A stretch of 64,000 bases of DNA from Tricholoma matsutake. Its lineage: Eukaryota > Basidiomycota > Agaricomycetes > Agaricales > Tricholomataceae. Shown piece by piece: positions 55,230-64,000 of this stretch; the first letter of the stretch is position 1, and every line of letters starts with the position of its first letter. The stretch is taken from assembly GCA_026075535.2 (NCBI GenBank), contig AP026543.1, positions 806,001 through 870,000 of the forward strand, read 5' to 3'. The translations under genes and the position numbers were made by a program. The notes below the pieces were generated by a model, which was not told the DNA's origin, searched no databases, and saw only the letters and a list, made by a program, of their open reading frames with translations.

Positions 55230-56743
55230 TAGGGTGTAGCATGGGTCACACCATGGGTAAGATTTCACACACTGCACCCACACCTGCCAACACCACACCC
55301 ATTCTAACACCGCAACCGCGGTGACAGGTTTTTACCACGGTCTGTCATGAAACACCGCAGGTGTGACACCACATATATACACCATGGATTTTTGCCTTGT
55401 ATTTGATGTTCTATGCTGTTAAACATCCTGTATTTGTATTGTATAAGCCCTTAACTAACTTAACTACACCCTGTACACAATACCTAAGCTATGATTTTTT
55501 TGTTAAATTTGAATTAACACAAATCCTCCATTACTTATTGATATACACCCACATGATCAATCTCATGTAAGAAAAGATATGAACAATGGGATTTTATTCT
55601 GGAGGGATTTATTTACTTAATGATTCTATACAATACTACAAAAGAAAAAACCTGCCGTCTCGGCAAGGGCGAGAGGTCGTCGCATCCCCCTTCTTTGCAG
55701 TGGTGCCCTTCGGATTCCCACTCATTGCCTCCCACCATTGTTGTGGTCCCCTGCCCCTTATGGGTGGCACTCCTCTCCCCCGTTGTGGTTAGTTGGGGGT
55801 CGTGGTCATCGCCCTCATCATGGTCCTTGTGGCCCTCCTTGTAGGCATATGGTTGTGCTACCACCTAACCACCCCATGAGCAGGAGCTTGTTGCAGTGGT
55901 GGGGGTGGGTCAGGTGGTGCCAGTCATTACCATCATCATAAAAGCTTTGTTAGTAACAAAAAAAAATGAATTGAGGGGGGAAAAACTTACCTATGACATC
56001 TCTTGGGCCCTTTTGTTGGTTTTCCTCACTGTACGCCGCCACCTCCATCTCCTGCAGTGGTCCTCATGTGCCATTCTTGCACCTCGTCCTCATCCCCATT
56101 GCCATGCCCTCGTCGTCATCCCTGCCCTTGTTGCTCCTCGTTTCCACCCCATGAGCAGTCGCTCGCCGCGGCGGTTGGGGGTGCAGTGGTGGTGGTGGTT
56201 CATTGTTCATTGTTGTCCTCTCCCCCTCATGGTTCCTCATCCTCATCCCCGTCTCCTGTTCGTTGTTCATTGTTCCCCTTCCCTATCGTTGGCTGCTAGC
56301 ACTCGCAATCCACCCCACAAGCAGTGGCTCGCAGGGCTGGGGCGGGTGCTGGGTCATTCGTCGTCTCCGTTGTTGTCAAGTAGTACAAATCACTGTAATG
56401 TAGAAAATCGAACAGTTAGTTAATTGAAACAAACAAACAACTTACCATTGTCGACCTGACACTGTAATCTAGAAAAAGAACATCTAGTTAGTTGAAAGAA
56501 ACAAAAAAACTTACTATTATGATGGGCAATGCAAAGTCAAGCATGGTTGAAGAGGTAAAAGTCATGTTTGATCGGTGTACTGGTAATGGCCAGATCCGGC
56601 AATTCAAGCAACCCATCAATACCTGTGACATCGCCAAAACGGGTACGGTATGTCACAGGTCCGGCATTTTGGCAACCATACCCGTACCTGTCAAACCTGT
56701 GGGCCGTTTACTGCGGGTTTACCCATACCCGTGCTACACCCTA
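55230..56743. mobile_element. E4: hAT-like TIR element, 1514 bp, perfect 8-bp TSD aggaagcc
   Basis: Ends TAGGGTGTAGCATGGGT (left) and TAGGGTGTAGCACGGGT (reverse complement of right). The duplication aggaagcc is at 55222-55229 and 56744-56751. Inverted relative to E1-E3, the interior holds the hairpin motif three times on the minus strand (55868-55890, 56143-56165, 56309-56331) and two intron-like units (about 56395-56515). No transposase is present. Confidence 0.9.
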
Positions 56744-57481
56744 AGGAAGCCACCTTTTTTGTATCAGGGAGGTTTCTCTTCAACCATGCTTAGGACAGAT
56801 ACAGCATTTTTTTTACTACACTGACTGTTATGTATTATTATGCTGCTATGAGAGTAAACAAATTCTGGAGAAAGGTTGTAGAAATTTTTAAGGTCAGATG
56901 CCATGTGAAAGTTTTGTCAACAACTCAATCCACAACCAAGTCACATACGTTCTACAATTTATATGGCATCACACAGAAAAAAATCCTCTATTGTTAGCAA
57001 GAGGCAAGAGTTTTTCAGAGAAAAACTTGTTGATGCTAACATTGGCAAAGAGAAGAAACAATAGATTTCAAAGTAAAGAGAATTGAAGCAAGACCTCTTT
57101 GAAAAGCTTATGGGTCAGAAGTTAGATGGAAAATAGGATCACTGGAAGAAAAACTAAGGCTAGAAGAAGTTGTGAGAGTTGAGGGAGTAATGCCATCCAA
57201 GGAAAGACATGAAGATGAAAGACGCATATCATTCGGCAAGTGCCAACTCCCTGAGATTCACAATTTCTGGGGAAGGTATGCCATTATTTCAATGGTTGAA
57301 ATTCCAGAAGAGGAAGAAAACCCTTTCAAACATCATCTGTTCTGGATTGAAACTGTTTTTCTCGAAGTACCACTCAGACAGTTACAAGCAGCCTACCAAG
57401 CATGACTTCTTCATCCATTCTTTATTTTACATTCTTTATAGAATATCTCTTTTCATCAAGCAGGACACACAGACATTTTAG
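56744..57481 (+). pseudogene. Unknown zinc-finger-like gene, 3' part
   Basis: The frame continues after E4 as ATFFVSG, then degrades. Later open pieces (56898-57086 and 57172-57405 or 57209-57481) contain EVVRVEGVMPSKERHEDERR and NPFKHHLFWIETVFLEVPLR. These look protein-like but are in shifted frames. The stop of the original gene is probably near 57405 or 57481. Function is unknown. Confidence 0.4.
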
Positions 57482-57948
57482 CTACCTAAAATCGTTCCAA
57501 GAAAAAATCACATGCTATAGTATTTTTGGTTGATATCTTTTTACTACATTCCCACTATACCCTCACCATGAGTTGCTTAACAATAACTGCCATGGTCTTA
57601 ACATGTTTTAGGAGTATGGTAGACCAGGTAATTTACTAAGGTTGGAAATGGGGGTGGTCATTTACTGGTAATTTACTTGTAAAAAATACACATGATCTAT
57701 TCATGTGACCATTCCAACGAAAAAAAAACACTATGTACATAGAGTCAAAATTCCATCGAGAAGTCATCATTGAGCTCAGAAGGCTCTCCAATGGCTTTTG
57801 GACAGTTAAGAGCAACCTCTGAAGTACTACCTAAAGGTTCATCAGCAAGGGTATTTTGAGCAAGTTCTGGTTGCAGTTGACAAAGGCAAGTTGAATACCA
57901 TTCATTGAGCTATTTCTAACCTTAGGACAGTTGTGAAACAAGTGTCCA
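57482..57948. other. Spacer with a possible minus-strand gene end
   Basis: 57482-57720 holds nothing recognisable. On the minus strand 57948-57724 encodes HGHLFHNCPK and, in another frame, an acidic stretch ending NDDFSMEF before TGA. A Cys/His pair like GHLFHNC could be part of a zinc finger whose start lies beyond gypsy element 2, outside the window. Weak evidence. Confidence 0.25.
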
Positions 57949-58131
57949 TGTTGTAAAGCAGAGGGGGTAGACTTATATCACATGCCGCAAGAACACGATT
58001 AACGTATATTTTTGCTGTTGTGTAAAAAGTCTGTCTATCTCATTAAAACCAGCCCTTATAAAGGGACCAGTGGCTTGCGCAAACAGTAAGTAAATATATG
58101 TAAATACTGGGCATCACCCCGGATCACTACA
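57949..58131 (-). repeat. 3' LTR of gypsy element 2 (inferred)
   Basis: On the minus strand it runs TGTAGTGATCCGGGG...CTTTACAACA (TG...CA). TATAAGGG near 58053-58060 may be part of a core promoter. The length equals the gypsy 1 LTR, and both contain TTACTTACTGTTT. Only one copy is in the window, so the call rests on termini, length and the adjoining polypurine tract. Confidence 0.7.
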
Positions 58132-58145
58132 TTCTCCCCTTCTGG
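58132..58145 (-). other. Polypurine tract of gypsy element 2
   Basis: AGAAGGGGAGAA on the minus strand directly abuts the LTR start TGTAGTG. This is the expected plus-strand primer site. Confidence 0.8.
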
Positions 58146-60842
58146 CTTGGACAAAACCCAAAAGAAACAAGACATGTACAAGAAAGTTTGGCTTCACCAT
58201 GATGGCAGGAAGGAAGCTAAGTCCCAAGGAGACAGGGCGATGGAAATCCATTCTGCGTCTGAGCGGGGTGGAGATGAGAGTCATGCAAGGGGTTATTTTG
58301 CCTCCTCGCCACATAGGGAGGAGGTGGAAGGCAAGGGTTCCATACCAACAGGGTCATCAAAATCCATCCCACCTCTGAGCGGAGTGGAGAGAATAGTGGG
58401 GGTCAGAGGAGCCATGGTTTGGGAGATGGGGGTCAGAGGAATGGGGGAAGGCCCAGGTGACTGTTCTCCTCCAAGGGGAGCAGTCATGGAGCCCACCTCT
58501 TCATCAGTCTCTGACACCGAGTCAGTCTCCTCAGTGTCATATCCCTTTTTGTTCTGTCGACTTTGGGTGACCCACGCGGTGGGGAAGCTAGACTGGATTG
58601 CTCCAGACTCGTTTGGAGCCACGCTTGCGGTGGTGGCACGTTGTCTCCTTCGCTCATTTTTGGCATGGTTTTTATTGGCCTTGGTTCAACGTGGGGGACC
58701 CACATAGGTCCATCCCCCGTCAGCATAGTCTGGGGTCACCAACACTTGGGAGGTGGTCTCTTGAACTGGCTCGGGGACTCCAGGGATCAGATTGGACTCA
58801 ACTGCAATGATGGGCTGAGTAGGAATAGGGTTGGTGGATGGGGGAATGATGGCAGAGGGAACTGTAGTTGTGGATGCATCAATATTCAACCATGCCTGAG
58901 GCAAGTTAGGATGAATGGAGAGGGATTGAAAGCCAGATGGGCCCACTGGTGGGGAGACCACCGAGGTCGGAGCAGCAGGGGTAGGTGCAGTAGGAGACAC
59001 AGGACGTCGAGGTGCAATGTGCATGGATGCTGACAACCCTGGGTGGCCTCCCAGGGGAAATGCAAGGTCGAGTGCATTGGGGTCTTGTTTCTGCTTAGGA
59101 GGCAGGGGCTGAGTTGAACACCTGCTCCCTGGTGGGGCAATCCACCACTGGGGTTCCATCATCAAAGGGGCATCGTAGGTGTCAGGGGCGGGTAACTGCT
59201 TCAAACATTGGAGAATGTCTGAAGCCAGAGCCGAGTCTTCTTTACATTGTGACTCCGCCGCCCCAGTGACCCATCCTAGCTCATAATGATAAGCTTCTCT
59301 GATCTCATGGTCAGAGACTCCCAGAAGAGCGAGATGGCGAACCACGTCCTCAATGGTGATGTTGGGAGAAATGTTCGACATAAACTGTCGATCATGCCAA
59401 ATGCTCATAGATAGGTGTAGCTCCTGGCGGGTCCTTTGGTATAACCCGGGGGTACAGAACACTTCTGCCAGGAGTAATTGTAAGAGTTGTTTTTGCTTCT
59501 GGGGAATCCCAGAAGGAATTTGTTGCCTCATGAGGAGCATTCCTTGAACATGAGGGAGGCTAACTCATGAGTGATCCAGTATCAAACCGGGGGCATTCTG
59601 GAATTGAAATAGTTGGCAATGCATAAACCATGCCCAGGACTCTGGTGAGTTGTTGACCAGAGGCTGAGGCATCCAGTCAGGGTCCTGGAGTTGGCGGATT
59701 CCCTTAGCTGACTGGTGCTCCATGGGCAACCACTTGGGAAGTCTCCAGGTTGCAATCGCATGGCTCATGAGCAACGTGCGAGCTGCAGGGGCAGTTAGAC
59801 TGGCCATGCATACGTATGACTGGGCCCATCAAAGGTCCAGTTCATTTCCTTCTCGTTGGGCAGCCACTGCCCAGCAATCAAACTCTGCTGCACTTTGGGG
59901 TAGTTCTGGGGCCATAGACTGGGGTTCCCTAGGAGCGGGTACCCAGTTGGCTGACTGGGAATGGGAGAGGGATGGGACCTGGAGGTGAAGTTTCAGAGAG
60001 GCAGGCGGAAGCAGCAGGTAGTGGGTGCAAAAGCCATCCACATCCATGGCATCGACGGGGTTTCAAGGAGGATGGGAAGGACCAGTGGGCAGAGCGGCAG
60101 GCCTTGAAGCAGCACCTGCGTAGTTGGATCGAACGAGGGGCCCAGCGACTGGGGAAGGCTCGCGAGCACGGGATCTCTTAATGGGCCGGTCTTCTCGCCG
60201 TCGGTCCACCTGATCCTCAAGGCTGTGAATCCTAGCCTTGAGGTTGGCAATCTCATCTGTCATACATCTGCTCAGCAGTGCGTCTGACTTCCGCCATGAG
60301 GTCTCAGTCTCATCGATCCCGAGCCTTGAAGTAGTCCCTGTCCTGTTCGAATTCATGCTGGTACACATGCATCACATAGGCCTTGCAAACTTCACATCCT
60401 ACCCAGTGAACTATGACACCCAGGTGACTATCATACCTCCACTCCTCCCTAGGGGGGGCGGTCCTTGTTTCTCATCTCTGATCAACTCTCACAGGCTCAA
60501 CAGAGCCGCCAGTGGATGGAGACTGTCTTCTCCTATCCTCTCTCCTAAAGCCTTGCAGTTCAAATTCTCTCCTCACGTCCCTCCTCAAGCCTTGCGGTTC
60601 GAGGTCCCTCCTTCCTTGCGGTTCGAGGTCCCTCCTTCCTTGCGGTTCGAGGTCCCTCCTTCCTTGCGGTTCGAGGTCCCTCCTTCCTTGCGGTTCGAGG
60701 TCCCTCCTTCCTTGCGGTTCGAGGTCCCTCCTTCCTTGCCTTTTCTCCCTCCTATCCCTCCCCCTTTGAGGCACATCAGCCTCACAAAAATGGTGAAAAT
60801 CTGGCAAGTCGTCCATTGAGTAGTTGTTGGACTGGCCATCCA
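58146..60842 (-). pseudogene. Third ORF of gypsy element 2, with 8-residue repeats and coiled coil
   Basis: The ATG at 60842 (MDGQSNNYSMDDLPDFHHFC) follows a CAG acceptor-like site. About seven copies of an 8-residue Arg/Asp/Glu/Gln repeat (RRDLEPQG) come next. A helical coiled-coil stretch (IANLKARIHSLEDQVDRRRE) is near 60250-60190, followed by KRSRAREPSP, a possible nuclear localisation signal. Trp-rich blocks (59807-59565) precede a long frame at 59540-58686 (HDRQFMSNISPNITIEDVVR, then HEIREAYHYELGW) and a Ser/Pro/acidic tail at 58622-58293. Stops near 59563, 58685 and 60475 split it. Layout parallels the third ORF of element 1. Function is unknown. Confidence 0.6.
60593..60737 (-). repeat. 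24-bp tandem repeat in the gypsy 2 third ORF, about 6 copies
   Basis: Near-identical copies of TTGCGGTTCGAGGTCCCTCC plus four bases, on the plus strand. They encode RRDLEPQG on the minus strand. Identity between copies suggests recent expansion by slippage. Confidence 0.92.
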
Positions 60843-61030
60843 TGATGAATGGTTGGACTTGAAGAAAGAAAAGAAAAAAAATTGATTCAACTCCGCTGGT
60901 CAACTGTACAGCACTTTCCCATGCCTCAGGAAAAACATGACCGTCACACCTGAAGAGTTCGAATCTTCCCACCGTTGTGGAAGATGCCAGCCCCACAGCC
61001 ACCTGGCCTTCTCGACTTGGTCGAGAAGTT

Positions 61031-61645
61031 CTATCGCCCTTTGTGTGCTGGTGCATGCTTGGGCAGATCCGTCCATTCCTTGGCACCCACAAGGGCCAAG
61101 TAAGCATCCAGGGCAGCCAACTCATTGCACACGGCCAGCAGTTCCCAAGTGGACTTGCCCACACTCCACTTCACTTCCAATTTCAATGCACAACCCTTCC
61201 AACGATGGGACGTGATCTCCTCGACCCACCATTCGGTGTCGTCAGGGGTGCCAAAGTTGTAAGGGTCCAGGCGCCTTCTGTTGGGAAACAGAGCATCATC
61301 ATTTTCATAATGGGGACGTAGCAGGTTCACATGGAATCTGCTGTGTATCCGCCAACTCTGGAGCTCAGAAGGTAAGTCCAGATCATAATTGGAAGTATCT
61401 GGGTAGCTTTGCAGGACCTCATACAGTCCTACGAACTTGGGAAGGAGCTTACTGGCCCTCCCCTTGGGCAATATCAGGTTCTTGGTAGAAAGGTATACTT
61501 TCTCTCCTGGTCTGATGTCGGGCTCCTTTCCACACTGTTTGTTGGCATGGAACTGTTGGAACCCGCGCTCAGCAATAATATTGTCATGAGCGATCGCCAT
61601 GTTGCATAACGCATCCATGGCGAAGGTCCATACTCCGGGTGGCAC
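61031..61645 (-). CDS. Gypsy 2 integrase C-terminus with chromodomain
   Basis: One open frame of about 204 codons. The first half is the post-core integrase region (PGEKVYLSTKNLILPKGRAS, then KLLPKFVGLYEV and WRIHSRFHVNLLRPHYE), the GPF/Y-like module. The second half is a chromodomain: EWWVEEITSHRWKGCALKLE, then VKWSVGKSTWELL and a helix EYLAL-like (AALDAYLALVGA). The canonical TWEP turn is TWEL here, a single change. It belongs to the polyprotein but is separated from the integrase core by TGA at 61667-61669. Confidence 0.85.
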   Translation of the reverse strand: MPPGVWTFAMDALCNMAIAHDNIIAERGFQQFHANKQCGKEPDIRPGEKVYLSTKNLILPKGRASKLLPKFVGLYEVLQSYPDTSNYDLDLPSELQSWRIHSRFHVNLLRPHYENDDALFPNRRRLDPYNFGTPDDTEWWVEEITSHRWKGCALKLEVKWSVGKSTWELLAVCNELAALDAYLALVGAKEWTDLPKHAPAHKGR

Positions 61646-61666
61646 TTGCTCTGGAGTAGGTATTTC

Positions 61667-62560
61667 TCACATCATGTGAGGAAGATACCCATAGGCTACC
61701 TCAAATGGAGCCATCCCAGTAGCCTGATTGATGGTGGAGTTGATAGCAAACTCCACCAATGCCAGGAATTTGACCCAGTCTTTCTGGTTGGAAGCCACAA
61801 AAGACCATAAGATCTGAGTGATGGATCGATTGGCTTGCTCAGTAGCACCATCCATCTGAGGATGGAAGGAGGTGGACATCAGTAACTTTACATTCAAGAC
61901 TCGGTGGACTTCCCGCCACCAGCGGGAGGTGAACTTGGAATCCCAGTCTGAAATGATGGATCCAGGCAACCCATGCAGCCTAACTATCTCTTTGATGAAA
62001 AGAGACGATAACTCAGAGGCGGTGGTGGTGATCGTTATGGGGACCAGGTGCACCATAGATGACAATCAGCATATCACCACCCATAGGTAATTAAACCCTT
62101 CCAACTCAGGGAATGGACCAATAAAGTCCATCCCTATGGATTCCCAAGGACAGATCGGGGTGGGCAACGAATGTAACTTACCCATGGGGGAGCGATACTC
62201 CCCCTTGGACCGAACGCAGGCCTCACATGATTCGCAGAACTTATCCACTTTGTATTGGAGGTGAGGCCACCAATACCATCGCCTAACATACTCAGAGGTC
62301 TTCACCGGGCCAAAGTGCCCAATGATCGAGTGGGCTTGGTCAATGATATGGCCATGTAAAGTCATGTCCTTGGAGGGCGCTGAGGGAACACACACAATGT
62401 GTTCTCCTCCTTTGTTCTTCATCCATATTATACCATTGATCACCTCAAAGTCGGGGTGATCTTCCGTGTTATCCGGGACTTTGCCAAATACCTTGTCCTC
62501 CTTATATCCCCGTCGGATGTCCTCATCCATCGGGTCCTGTTCTGACAAGGACACCTTCAA
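61667..62560 (-). pseudogene. Gypsy 2 integrase core and zinc-binding domain
   Basis: 62560-62066 contains HIIDQAHSIIGHFGPVKTSE and CESCEACVRSKGE (an HHCC zinc-binding fold), then SIGMDFIGPFPELEGF with the first catalytic Asp. A TGA at 62066-62068 (probably CGA originally) breaks it. 62065-61670 continues with SIISDWDSKFTSRWW (second Asp; SDRDSKF is usual, so CGG-to-TGG) and FHPQMDGATEQANR with the Glu. The product would insert the cDNA, but stops make it incomplete. Confidence 0.85.
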
Positions 62561-62703
62561 ATCCTGGTGTTTGGCTAGGAATTCATATACTGTGGGGTCT
62601 TTCCCTCAGGGCTCTTTAAGACCTCCCATCCCATTCTCGTCCTGTGCACCGGCGAGCACTGCCACGGCCAGTTCTTGATCCTCAACCCACTCACACAAGG
62701 CTC

Positions 62704-63163
62704 TTAGATGCTCTTCTGCTCAACGGATCTGGGCCTTGGCAGATCATGTCTCAATGACTTGATTCCTAATTTCCAAATGATGATCCCAGGGCAAGTCCTC
62801 GTGCATAGGATCAAGGTGTACATTGGAGAACACATAATGTTGCACCAGGGGTGCGTCTTCCCAGTTATCAAACTGGTAATACCAGGACAGGGCATCCGCG
62901 ACCTTGTTGAGGTTCCCTTTGACATACCGTATGTCAAAGTTGAAGCGCGAGAGGTACTCCATCCACTGGGACTGACAGGCTGATAATCAATGTTGGGTCT
63001 AGAAAAACTCCAAGGCCTTGTGATCTGTCACCACGTGAAGTTGCCAACCTATTAGCTTATCTTCCCACTTGAGAAGCACCTCAAGGATCGCAATGGTTTC
63101 ATGCTCAAAGGTCCTATAGTTCCTTTGAGCATCCGAGAACTTTTTGGACAGGAATCTGGCCAG
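62704..63163 (-). pseudogene. Gypsy 2 RNase H, C-terminal part
   Basis: 62962-62744 has MEYLSRFNFDIRYVKGNLNK then VADALSWYYQF; relatives read ALSRY, so another CGG-to-TGG change is likely. 63160-62963 encodes the preceding RNase H section (degraded SKKF..., RNYRTFEHETIAILEVLLKW-like, DHKALEFF) with frame breaks. Confidence 0.75.
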
Positions 63164-64000
63164 TCAACAGCTCTGCCATTCAGGGCCCTGCCTGTACATA
63201 GCCCCAACCCCGAATACCAAAGCGTCACAAATCACCCAGATGGGCTCCTCTGAGCTGGCATCGATGGGTTTTAGAACCGGGGTCGAACAACAGATGTCTT
63301 TGATAGTCTGGAAACAGCTATTGTGCAGAGGATGCCAATGGAATGATTGTCCATTCTTTGTCATAGCGGAGAGTGGACTGGTGTATGCCAAAATATCAGG
63401 AAGGAAGTGGGCTAGGTACTGAACTAGTCCCAAGAACCATTGAACCTCATGATAGTTTTGAGGCACCTTCCATTCTCGTATCCTCGCCATTTTATCACTG
63501 TCGGTGTGGAGGCCCTTGTCATCTATCATATGGCTGAGACATTCAAGTTTCTCAGCATATAGTTCACATTTATCCGCATGAAGGTACAGTTTGTGCTCTC
63601 GTAGTTTATTGAACATGAGCTGCAGGTGGTGTTGATGTTCAACGACTGAGTCACTGAACACAAAGCTATCATCAAGATAAGCATGCATGAACCATCCAAT
63701 GTACTCCCTGAAGATGGAGTTCATCAATTGTTGGAATGTAGCTGGGGCATTGCAATCGCCCTGCTGCATCACTAGGCTCTCAAAAGTGCCCAGTACCATT
63801 GCGAACACTGTTTTCCAGACATCCTCTGGGTCGACTGGAATCTGCTCATAAGCATTGGATAAGTCGATCTTCGAATGATACTTTGCTCAAGCTACATCCA
63901 GCCTGATCAGGTCCTGATCAGGGAAAGGCATCACATTCTTGATGGTATTGTCATTCCTCTTTTTTGCATTCACCATGGTACAGATGTCCCCATTTTTCTT
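63164..64000 (-). pseudogene. Gypsy 2 reverse transcriptase, partial
   Basis: 63808-63164 is one frame with QQGDCNAPATFQQLMNSIFR, the catalytic YLDD (HAYLDDSFVFSD) near 63675-63690, and the thumb FLGLVQYLAHFLPDI. It runs into RNase H (PIWVICDALVFGVGAMY). Upstream to the window edge the finger region reads KNGDICTMVNAKKRNDNTIK then PFPDQDLIRLDVA. A TGA at 63887-63889 sits where CGA (Arg) is expected. The gene continues outside the window. Confidence 0.88.

Larger units (their letters stand above)
57949..64000 (-). mobile_element. Chromodomain Ty3/gypsy element 2, 3' part, runs off the window
   Basis: Starting at the right edge, the minus strand encodes reverse transcriptase, RNase H, integrase and chromodomain. 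A third ORF and a 183-bp LTR at 57949-58131 follow. It has the same domain order and LTR length as gypsy element 1 but clearly different sequence, so it is a related family. Gag and protease lie outside the window. Stops are fewer than in element 1, so it is probably younger. The target flank on this side is gtcca (57944-57948); the partner is beyond the window. Confidence 0.88.

Noticed and set aside
58146..60842. Envelope gene in gypsy element 2
   Set aside because: Position fits, but there is no signal peptide, transmembrane segment or fusion-type feature.

Overview
This window looks like repeat-dense heterochromatin from a filamentous fungus, most likely an agaricomycete basidiomycete. 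The evidence is a KDZ-superfamily DNA transposase with a CxC2-type cysteine cluster, short spliceosomal introns, chromodomain Ty3/gypsy and Ty1/copia retrotransposons, and a P-loop NTPase family typical of mushroom-forming fungi. No canonical tRNA or rRNA gene and no CRISPR array was seen. No clearly intact cellular gene is present; almost every reading frame is broken.

Layout. At 1-6300 there are fragments of minus-strand genes, two non-autonomous hAT-like elements with perfect 8-bp target duplications (1951-2397 and 2806-3644), and a decayed P-loop NTPase gene on the plus strand (3701-6294). From about 6750 to 44668 a KDZ transposon-type locus on the minus strand is scattered over 38 kb. 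The KDZ transposase runs 44668-42359, then 31869-31069, then 29830-29216. A neighbouring ORF runs 28914-28654, then 10317-8966, with a possible tail at 6909-6750. Five insertions separate these pieces, two of them nested inside a third. E1 (6910-8876) lies in the neighbouring ORF. A minus-strand chromodomain gypsy element (10318-28653) lies in the same ORF. Inside the gypsy sit a complete copia element (10655-16381) and an LTR-derived complex (24338-27414). A solo LTR (29831-31068) and a 10.5-kb foldback-type element E2 (31870-42358) lie in the transposase. At most junctions, dropping the insertion plus one target duplication restores the host reading frame on paper, which supports this reconstruction.

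From 44.7 to 57.5 kb there are three more broken genes: a plus-strand gene split by E3 (46234-47646), a minus-strand cysteine-containing gene (48560-49870), and a plus-strand gene (49809-57481). The last is split by a 3.34-kb non-coding LTR element (51799-55138, target duplication ggtag) and by E4 (55230-56743, target duplication aggaagcc). From 57949 to the window end lies the 3' part of a second chromodomain gypsy element on the minus strand.

Two themes deserve attention. E1-E4 look like one family of non-autonomous, mostly 8-bp-TSD elements. They share an internal hairpin motif (GAGC-nn-CTGCTC followed by GGGGTGGA), and E1 and E2 also carry tRNA-like pol III promoter sequences pointing out toward the element ends. 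E2 is a foldback-like structure whose arms are built from GGGTCA-type tandem repeats. Many premature stops fall at CGA-to-TGA or CAG-to-TAG positions, consistent with RIP-like or methylation-driven C-to-T decay.
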